This document shows, piece after piece, positions 23,304 to 28,666 of a stretch of DNA of 28,666 nucleotides. How positions within the stretch are numbered: the first letter of the stretch is position 1; each line of letters begins with the position of its first letter. A program made the position numbers and the translations under genes. Below the pieces are notes generated by a model. The model did not search any database and was not told where the DNA came from. It saw only the letters and a program-made list of their open reading frames with translations. The stretch is from a virus, in the IMG/VR virus record IMGVR_UViG_3300010354_000444, positions 1 through 28,666 of that record. One strand, 5' to 3'.

Positions 23304-24929
23304 ATGTCATTTGATTTTATTGAAAACTTTACAATTGAAATGCCTGATTTCACAAAGGCTAATATAGATTTTTCAGAATCTTTCAATTCTAAACACGGTT
23401 TGATTATAGAAGTTGCTGCAATTCATGAGGGTCTTACTTCTAACTTTAATTTTTATTCAGGTGATCAGCTTGAAAAGGCTTTGCAATCATGGGTTGAGCC
23501 TTATCCTAAGCCAATTATTTTAAATCATGATCTTAATACAGAGCCAATAGGCAGGGTTATGGCCGCTAGAATGGATAAGGAGCAAGATGGAACTCCGTTT
23601 GTTCGCTTGCAAGTTGCAATAACTGATCCAGTAGCTGCACAAAAAGTTTTAGATAAAAGATATTTAACAGGATCTGTTGGAGGTAGAGCAGGTAAGGCAA
23701 TTTGTTCAATTACTGGCGACGATCTTGCGGCAGAGGATGATAGCGGAAGACCTAAGGCTATCAGGTATAAGCGCGGTAAAGTCTATAAAGGTAAACTAGC
23801 TTATATCAATATGGAAGATATTTCTTTTAAGGAGTATTCTTTTGTTAATCAACCAGCAGATCAAAAATCTGGTGTGCGAGGAATAGCATCTGGGGATAGT
23901 ACCGTAAGTGCTAATTCCTCAGATTCTTGGGTTGCCAAGAGTCAAGCTTTTGTTCTTCATATGGATGAAGAGGAAATCTTTTCTGTAAAAGAAAATAAAT
24001 CAGTTTTATCTGGCTTAAAAAAGAAAGAATCTAAGCCAGTTTATCTTCATCTTAAAGGCGCATTTTTAACAGCAATGGCGCTTCAGGAGAACGAAAGTTA
24101 TAATAGTAATTCAGATACATTACTATCTGATGAAGAATATATCAAAAATAAATCTGAGGAGACCCATAAGATGGATGAAGCTACTAAAGATGAAGACATC
24201 CTTGCCGTGTCAAACGGTTTAAGTGAAGATCTTTCTACTATTGCAGCTTATACAACAGCTTCTGAATCAGAAGAAGTTGTAGAGTCTGATAATAACGAAA
24301 AGCCGACCGCTGAGGAAACACAAGAAGAAGTTTCTAAAGACAGCAAAGAGGCAAATGAGAACTCATCTGACGATTCAGAAGAGGCGGATGTACAGACTGT
24401 AGATTCCGAAAATGCTGAAAAGCCAGAAGAGGCTTCATCAGAAGTAAATGATGGAGCAGAAGAAAATCAAGAAGAAGCCAGCAAAGATGATGAGCTCACC
24501 ACAGAAAAGAGCAGTGATGAGCAAGTAGTTGCTGAACTAAAAGAAAAGGTCGCTTCTCTTGAAGAAGAAAATGCTCGCCTAAAGAAGGCATTGCATCAGA
24601 CTCTTGTTGAAAGAGTTGTTGACACTAAAATAGCTCTTGGACTAGAGAGTGTTGAAGATAGAGAAAAGGTCATCGCAGAACACGTTGGCAGAACAGCTTC
24701 TTCATTAGCTGATAGTTTAAGAGATCTAGCTAAAACTCCAGTTAAGGCAATTAAAAGAATCAAGGGATTTGTAGACGTTCCAGAAATGGATTCAGATGTT
24801 GAGGCTTCTTCAAAAGAAGACGCAAACGTACTAACATTAGGTTCTGAATCTCCTAAGGAACAGGAAAGTCCTGTTAACAACTTTGAACAAGTTCTAGTTG
24901 ATGCTCTCATGGGCAGACGTAAACTCTAA
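23304..24929 (+). CDS. Prohead protease with C-terminal scaffold region
   Basis: 541 aa. The N-terminal 190 residues are a herpes/phage-type prohead protease: H75 in PIILNHDL and S124 in LTGSVGGRAG are the likely catalytic pair, and EYSFVNQPAD ends the domain. The protease matures the capsid and degrades scaffold. The rest is highly acidic (about 290-430, full of Glu, Asp and Ser) and ends in a coiled coil (ELKEKVASLEEENARLKKAL) and a basic segment, all typical of scaffolds. The frame extends 20 codons upstream to a TTG; ATG 23304 with AAAGGA is preferred. An internal start at 24171 probably makes a separate scaffold. Confidence 0.88.
   Translation: MSFDFIENFTIEMPDFTKANIDFSESFNSKHGLIIEVAAIHEGLTSNFNFYSGDQLEKALQSWVEPYPKPIILNHDLNTEPIGRVMAARMDKEQDGTPFVRLQVAITDPVAAQKVLDKRYLTGSVGGRAGKAICSITGDDLAAEDDSGRPKAIRYKRGKVYKGKLAYINMEDISFKEYSFVNQPADQKSGVRGIASGDSTVSANSSDSWVAKSQAFVLHMDEEEIFSVKENKSVLSGLKKKESKPVYLHLKGAFLTAMALQENESYNSNSDTLLSDEEYIKNKSEETHKMDEATKDEDILAVSNGLSEDLSTIAAYTTASESEEVVESDNNEKPTAEETQEEVSKDSKEANENSSDDSEEADVQTVDSENAEKPEEASSEVNDGAEENQEEASKDDELTTEKSSDEQVVAELKEKVASLEEENARLKKALHQTLVERVVDTKIALGLESVEDREKVIAEHVGRTASSLADSLRDLAKTPVKAIKRIKGFVDVPEMDSDVEASSKEDANVLTLGSESPKEQESPVNNFEQVLVDALMGRRKL
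24156..24161 (+). promoter_or_regulatory. Internal ribosome binding site for nested scaffold
   Basis: GAGGAG lies inside the protease gene, 9 nt before an in-frame ATG at 24171. It is as strong as any start signal in the window and stands between the protease domain and the acidic region. Confidence 0.6.
24171..24929 (+). CDS. Nested in-frame scaffold protein (internal start of protease gene)
   Basis: Codon 290 of the protease gene is an ATG behind GAGGAG; it would yield a 252-aa protein with only the acidic, coiled-coil and basic parts. The same arrangement is known for lambda C/Nu3, where the shorter product is the scaffold and the longer one the protease. Such a product would be needed in excess over protease. 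The assignment rests on the ribosome binding site and the domain boundary. Confidence 0.6.
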   Translation: MDEATKDEDILAVSNGLSEDLSTIAAYTTASESEEVVESDNNEKPTAEETQEEVSKDSKEANENSSDDSEEADVQTVDSENAEKPEEASSEVNDGAEENQEEASKDDELTTEKSSDEQVVAELKEKVASLEEENARLKKALHQTLVERVVDTKIALGLESVEDREKVIAEHVGRTASSLADSLRDLAKTPVKAIKRIKGFVDVPEMDSDVEASSKEDANVLTLGSESPKEQESPVNNFEQVLVDALMGRRKL

Positions 24930-24949
24930 TATTTTAAGGAGTATATAAA

Positions 24950-25723
24950 ATGAGTTTAGCAAAATTCCGTAAGGTACATAGCAAGACTGGTGCTGGTCGC
25001 TTTGTGGTTTCTGAGGGCATAGCCCCCAGCGCCTATTTGCTTCCCCATCCAGGTTTGCCAACATGGTACAATGACAGTGAAGATGATCGCTTTGAAATTG
25101 TTATTCCAAAGGGAACAATTCTTTCTGTCGTAGCCGATAGTAATGGCGATGCACGCATCGTTCCAGCTAATGGTACATCCGCAAGTAAGGCCTGGGGCGA
25201 TAGTATGCCTTCAACCTGGGACCCACTAGATGGCGCAACACCAAACTATAGCTCTGGTGCAACTGACACAGTCACTGTTGCAGCACGGTCAATTCCAATT
25301 GGTTGCGCTCAATACGACCTCTACAGACCTTTTGATAAGGGCACATCACAGGGTGCTGGTTTTATCACCCGTGGCTACGTAGAGTATCCCATGGTTACTG
25401 GCCTCAACGACGATGTAACAATCGGTTCAGTTGTTCGCTCAGATAGCATGGGTCGTCCAGTGCTTGCTGCTGCTGCAGATTTTTATAGCAGCAGTGCTGC
25501 ATACTCTTACCTCCAGGTAGGTAAGGTAATTGAAGTAGAGAAGTTTGCCACCAATTTTGATGATGGCCTACTTAGCTACATGCAACTTCCCTCTGACCCA
25601 GGTGCACTCAAGACCGTGTATGAACTTACACGTGCAGGCACCTACAGCGGTAAGTTGGGTATCCGGGCCAACCTGGACGTCCATAACGTCATTGGTGCTT
25701 TCCGCGTCAATCTGACACTATAA
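24950..25723 (+). CDS. Probable capsid decoration/head-stabilising protein
   Basis: 257 aa, Ser/Thr/Ala/Gly-rich, without long helices; likely beta-rich. It lies between protease and capsid genes, the usual place of lambda gpD-type decoration genes, though it is about twice as long. AAGGAG precedes the ATG. Codon use shifts to C-ending codons (TTC, ATC, CGC, CTC) as in the capsid gene next to it, a sign of very high expression. No domain is recognised with certainty. Confidence 0.6.
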   Translation: MSLAKFRKVHSKTGAGRFVVSEGIAPSAYLLPHPGLPTWYNDSEDDRFEIVIPKGTILSVVADSNGDARIVPANGTSASKAWGDSMPSTWDPLDGATPNYSSGATDTVTVAARSIPIGCAQYDLYRPFDKGTSQGAGFITRGYVEYPMVTGLNDDVTIGSVVRSDSMGRPVLAAAADFYSSSAAYSYLQVGKVIEVEKFATNFDDGLLSYMQLPSDPGALKTVYELTRAGTYSGKLGIRANLDVHNVIGAFRVNLTL

Positions 25724-25724
25724 T
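25719..25724 (+). promoter_or_regulatory. Possible -10 box before capsid gene
   Basis: TATAAT overlaps the stop codon of the decoration gene and lies 32 nt before the capsid ATG. I see no matching -35 box at 16-18 bp, so this is a weak call. Confidence 0.25.
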
Positions 25725-25755
25725 AGAAATATAACACAGGAGGAATAATCCTAAG

Positions 25756-26811
25756 ATGAGTAAGACAATCCAAGAGCTCCTCTCAGGTCTCCCCGCTTGG
25801 GAGGCTGCACTGACTGAGGACGGGTATATCGATGGAGAAAATAGAGTAACTATTAAGGAAGCTTTTGCATCATCAGATGCTGCAGCACTATTCCCCAAGG
25901 TTCTCTCACGCACTCTAAGAGAGGCTGCTGAACCACAATTGCTGGTCACCCCTCTTCTTTCGGTAGTTCGCCTCGGAAAGGGGCGCTCCTTGGAGTTCCC
26001 AGCAGTCAATGCAATCCAAGCAGCTGAGATCCCTGAAGGACAAGAATATCCAGAGCAAGCACTCGCCTTCGCAAAGCAGGTAGAGGGCAAAGTTTCAAAG
26101 AAAGGCGTTAAGCTCGCTTTTACAGAAGAGGTTATTGCCGATTCACTTTGGGACATCGTAGGTATGCATGTTCGTGCAGCTGGACGAGCCATGGCCCGTC
26201 TTAAGGAGCAAATTGCTCTCAGCCGTTTTAAGGACGCTGCAACTATCGTTTTTGATAACGACAGTGGTTCATATGATGACACCACAGGTCTTGACATTAC
26301 TGGCACAGCCAATAAAACAGTGACCTGGGATGACATCATTGACATGGCTGCTGTGCTCATGGCTGAAAACCATGTTCCAACAGATTTTATTCTGCATCCG
26401 CTAATGTGGTCAGTGTTCCTTAAGGACGCTATCTTCCATGCCGGTGGCGCAGCTTCATCTGTTGGCACAAGCTGGGGTTATCGTCCACAGTCAGCTGACA
26501 GCGCACTCAATGCAACCGCTCCTATGGGTCTTAACGTTCTAGTTTCACCATTCGTAAGCTTCACAGCTAAGAGTGGCGCAACTGCAGCTAAGTCAGACCT
26601 TTTCTTGATTGACCGCAACGAGGTTGGAACAATCCTCGTTAAGGATGACATGAGCACAGATCAGTTTGATGATCCAAGTCGTGATATTCGTTCACTCAAG
26701 ATGAAAGAGCGTTATGACATCGTAATGCTTGGCGATGGTGAAGGTATCACTGTAGCCAAGAATGTCAGACTAAGCCGTAACTATGAGGTGCAGGTTACTA
26801 ACGAGATGTGA
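25756..26811 (+). CDS. Major capsid protein, HK97 fold
   Basis: 351 aa. Predicted layout fits the HK97 fold: an N-terminal arm (about 1-60), an E-loop-type stretch (LGKGRSLEFPAVNA to EGQEYPEQAL), a spine helix (EEVIADSLWDIVGMHVRAAGRAMA), then the domain with DFILHPLMWSVFLKDAIF and the final strands ending RNYEVQV. AGGAGG lies about 11 nt before the ATG. Codons are C-ending and differ from the A/T-ending genes around the head module. Transcription ends at the strong hairpin after it, so this is the end of the main late transcript. No clear protease cleavage site is visible. Confidence 0.9.
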   Translation: MSKTIQELLSGLPAWEAALTEDGYIDGENRVTIKEAFASSDAAALFPKVLSRTLREAAEPQLLVTPLLSVVRLGKGRSLEFPAVNAIQAAEIPEGQEYPEQALAFAKQVEGKVSKKGVKLAFTEEVIADSLWDIVGMHVRAAGRAMARLKEQIALSRFKDAATIVFDNDSGSYDDTTGLDITGTANKTVTWDDIIDMAAVLMAENHVPTDFILHPLMWSVFLKDAIFHAGGAASSVGTSWGYRPQSADSALNATAPMGLNVLVSPFVSFTAKSGATAAKSDLFLIDRNEVGTILVKDDMSTDQFDDPSRDIRSLKMKERYDIVMLGDGEGITVAKNVRLSRNYEVQVTNEM

Positions 26812-26825
26812 TTTAGTTAAGCCTT

Positions 26826-26852
26826 AGGGTTGTTATAGTTACAAACTACCCT
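26826..26852 (+). other. Hairpin before capsid terminator
   Basis: AGGGT and ACCCT pair, and after one mismatch GTT pairs with AAC, over a short loop. It stands directly before the main terminator and may help to stop transcription or protect the mRNA end. Confidence 0.4.
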
Positions 26853-26857
26853 TGAGC

Positions 26858-26900
26858 TAGGGGATGGTGGAGAAATCTACCATCCCCTACGCTTTTATTT
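26858..26900 (+). terminator. Rho-independent terminator after capsid gene
   Basis: TAGGGGATGGT (26858-26868) and ACCATCCCCTA (26879-26889) form a perfect 11-bp stem over a 10-base loop. CGCTTTTATTTA follows. It separates the capsid transcript from the next genes. Confidence 0.9.
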
Positions 26901-26908
26901 ATACATGT

Positions 26909-26935
26909 TTGTTACTATCTATATATGACTATTAT
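26909..26935 (+). promoter_or_regulatory. Candidate promoter after terminator
   Basis: TTGTTA (26909-26914) and TATTAT (26930-26935) are spaced by only 15 bp. The heptamer TTACTAT (26912-26918) also lies 33 nt before the start, like the motif at 5758 and 23256. A restart of transcription is needed here, but the exact element is unclear. Confidence 0.35.
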
Positions 26936-26950
26936 GTTGGAGAGTGTTAA

Positions 26951-27724
26951 GTGACGTTACATTTAATAGACAATGCCACTGTAACAGTTAATACTGTTAA
27001 CATTAAATTTGGTAGAACTATAAAGATATCTTCTTTAGTGAATGCTAATTTTATTGTAACAACAGATGAAGCTACACCAGTGACTATAAGTTCACCATTT
27101 AGAAATATAAATACTTTAACTGATTATAATCAAATTAGTAGAGTATTAAGTCTTTATTGGAAAGTTGTTTTAGATGGTAATAAAGACTATATAATTACTG
27201 TTTCAAATTTAGTTGATTCTTCTGGAATTACAGTTCCAGATGAACAAGTTAAATTTACTTCGCAAACACAGGCTGCAACTCCATCAATTCTAACTGAATC
27301 AAACGCAACAGTTTTAAATGAAGTTTTAATTGAAGACAAATCAGTTAGAGTAGATATTGAAACAGGCTATCAAATAATAGCAAAAAACCCTGACTTTTAC
27401 ATAGAATCAGTTATCCCTGCAAATGGAGATTTTTATATTAATAACGATGAGAATGATGGAAGAGTTACAATTACCTTTAGCTCTAGGCCAGCATCTAACT
27501 TTTTAACGTCTAAATATTTTAAAGCTCAAAGAAAAAAAATACAAAAAACTCCGTCTAGATGGGAAATAGTTTCAACGCATATTTCAATGCACTCATGGAA
27601 ACCAGATGTATATATTGACTTTCCTTCAGATGATGCAACTCCAGTGTATTATACAGAAGATAAAACATATTTTGAATCTGGCTATAAGTATAGAGTTATT
27701 ATTTCTTCTGAGGTAGGAATATAA
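26951..27724 (+). CDS. Ig-like-domain structural protein
   Basis: 257 aa with GTG start (GGAGA about 9 nt upstream). It contains two beta-domains of SbsA Ig-like (Big_5) type: the first around residues 30-110, where NKDYIITVSNLVDSSG matches the usual end, and the second around 140-257, with IPANGDFYIN and VTITFSSRP. Such domains decorate capsids and tails. It is followed with a TAATG junction by the next structural gene. Confidence 0.65.
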   Translation: MTLHLIDNATVTVNTVNIKFGRTIKISSLVNANFIVTTDEATPVTISSPFRNINTLTDYNQISRVLSLYWKVVLDGNKDYIITVSNLVDSSGITVPDEQVKFTSQTQAATPSILTESNATVLNEVLIEDKSVRVDIETGYQIIAKNPDFYIESVIPANGDFYINNDENDGRVTITFSSRPASNFLTSKYFKAQRKKIQKTPSRWEIVSTHISMHSWKPDVYIDFPSDDATPVYYTEDKTYFESGYKYRVIISSEVGI

Positions 27725-28134
27725 TGGCTAATGCTCTTTACGCTAAGGCAAAAGAAGCTCTTTTAGAGGGTTTGTTTGATTTAACTGATAATACAATAAG
27801 GGTTGCATTTGTAAAAAATACATATTCAGTTAATATTAATTTACATGAATTTTTATCTGATATTAATGAATCTTATGTTGCGGCAACATCTGATCCTCTT
27901 GCAAATAAAACAACGGGGTCAGGAATTTTTGATGCAGACAACATAATTGTTGAAAATTATGGTACAAGTGGATTTTCTTATCTTGTTTTATATAAAGATA
28001 GTGGATCCAGGACAACATCAAGGCTGATAGCATATATAGATACGGCAACAGGTTTACCTGTTTCTGCCACAGCAGAGAGTGTATCAATTACTATTAACTG
28101 GAGTAATGAGATTAATAGAATATTTAGTTTATAA
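27724..28134 (+). CDS. 136-aa conserved phage structural protein
   Basis: The pattern of an opening ANALYAKAKEALLEG, then FVKNTY, HEFLSDI, GIFDADN and LIAYIDTATGLP is familiar from a widespread family of small virion-associated phage proteins. Its precise place in the virion is not established for me. TAGGA precedes the ATG, which overlaps the preceding stop. Confidence 0.65.
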   Translation: MANALYAKAKEALLEGLFDLTDNTIRVAFVKNTYSVNINLHEFLSDINESYVAATSDPLANKTTGSGIFDADNIIVENYGTSGFSYLVLYKDSGSRTTSRLIAYIDTATGLPVSATAESVSITINWSNEINRIFSL

Positions 28135-28142
28135 GGAAAAAC

Positions 28143-28481
28143 ATGAGTACAGCATATCCAGCTTCTTTAGATAATTTTATTAATCCTACTGCAACAGATA
28201 AATTAAATTCTGTTACGGTACCACACCATCAGCAGCACGCTGATTTAAATGACGCTGTTGAAGCAATAGAAACTGTTCTTGGACTTAGCCCAGCAGGAAG
28301 TCATCTAACTGTAAAAGATAGAATAATCGCAGCAGAATCCTCAATAGCTACACAATCAGTTTTAAATGGTTTAACAGATGTTACTATAACATCAGCAAAT
28401 CCAGGTGATGTTCTGCGTTATAACGGCTCAGCTTGGGTGAATTATGATGAAGAAAATCTTGTTGATGGAGGAAACTTTTAA
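28143..28481 (+). CDS. 112-aa fibre/virion attachment protein
   Basis: The pattern YPASLDNFINPTATDKLN, then VPHHQQHADLNDAVEAIETVLG, is a recurrent N-terminal segment of phage fibres and head-fibre proteins. Here it stands alone as a short protein ending LRYNGSAWVNYDEENLVDGG, also a fibre-type motif. AAGGA lies before the ATG. It may anchor the fibre encoded by the next gene. Confidence 0.65.
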   Translation: MSTAYPASLDNFINPTATDKLNSVTVPHHQQHADLNDAVEAIETVLGLSPAGSHLTVKDRIIAAESSIATQSVLNGLTDVTITSANPGDVLRYNGSAWVNYDEENLVDGGNF

Positions 28482-28483
28482 AA

Positions 28484-28666
28484 ATGGCTAATACAATTAG
28501 AATCAAAAGAAGGGCTTCTGGAGCATCTGGTGCACCGAGTAGCTTGGAGAACGCAGAACTAGCTTTTAATGAAGTTGATGATGTTCTTTATTATGGTAAA
28601 GGTACAGGTGGAGCAGGCGGTAGTGCAACAACAGTTGAAGCAATTGCCGGTAAAGGGGCTTTTGTA
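28484..28666 (+). CDS. Fibre-like protein (3' end outside window)
   Basis: 61 codons are visible. NTIRIKRRASGASG, then LENAELAFNEVDDVLYYGKG, is a common N-terminal module of phage fibre and receptor-binding proteins. GGAGGA lies about 11 nt upstream and the start is 2 nt after the previous stop. The rest of the gene lies beyond the right edge. Confidence 0.75.
   Translation, partial: MANTIRIKRRASGASGAPSSLENAELAFNEVDDVLYYGKGTGGAGGSATTVEAIAGKGAFV

Noticed and set aside
24596-24910. 104-codon minus-strand frame
   Set aside because: Shadow of the scaffold coiled coil; Ser/Thr/Leu-rich low complexity and no start signal.
25707-26468. 253-codon open frame on the minus strand
   Set aside because: It lies opposite the capsid gene, has no ribosome binding site or recognisable domain, and follows from the capsid gene's C/G-ending codons.

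Overview
The window looks like part of the genome of a large, AT-rich tailed phage (Caudoviricetes) or a prophage-like contig from one. It holds a nearly complete head and packaging set: terminase large subunit, portal, prohead protease with scaffold, decoration protein and HK97-fold major capsid protein. Around these lie fibre genes with an S74 chaperone, an AAA+ unfoldase and a phage-type RecA. There are no tRNAs, rRNAs, CRISPR arrays or insertion sequences. Genes are tightly packed with TAATG and ATGA junctions and AGGAG-type ribosome binding sites. Several promoters match the sigma70 pattern, so early transcription probably uses host RNA polymerase. The RecA resembles bacterial RecA, with motifs compatible with an actinobacterial host, but the host cannot be fixed from this sequence.

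Region 1 (1-4168) is mixed in direction. At the left edge a minus-strand HAD-family phosphatase gene runs out of the window; its coding strand is almost without cytosine, unlike everything else here. A divergent plus-strand zinc-ribbon gene (715-936) ends at a strong bidirectional terminator (962-1003). A minus-strand set follows: recA, a small zinc-ribbon gene overlapping it by ATGA, then a 96-aa gene and a 453-aa coiled-coil protein with a C-terminal membrane segment. Two 17-bp-spaced promoters face each other just upstream of recA; the rightward one serves a 52-aa gene at 4010-4168.

Region 2 (4169-4341) is an intergenic switch of about 170 bp. It carries a C5TA tandem repeat followed by about 110 bp of almost pure A/T with a 10-bp inverted repeat. 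It separates leftward recA-side genes from a rightward block that runs to the end of the window.

Region 3 (4342-13679) codes for a ClpA/ClpB-type AAA+ protein, a Gly/Arg-rich repeat protein with a C-terminal membrane segment, four small or Cys-rich proteins including a terminase-small-subunit candidate, an 1155-aa protein with a complete DEDDh exonuclease domain and a membrane segment, and two Gly/Ala-rich proteins. The last group are candidates for internal or ejected virion proteins.

Region 4 (13681-26811) is the packaging and head module. Fibre genes (15533-20044) are inserted between terminase and portal, and a glycosyltransferase gene lies between portal and protease. The protease gene contains an internal start for a separate scaffold. 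The decoration and capsid genes switch to a more C/G-ending codon use, as expected for very highly expressed genes. The capsid gene ends at a strong terminator (26858-26900).

Region 5 (26951-28666) holds Ig-like and fibre-type structural proteins; the last is cut by the window edge.
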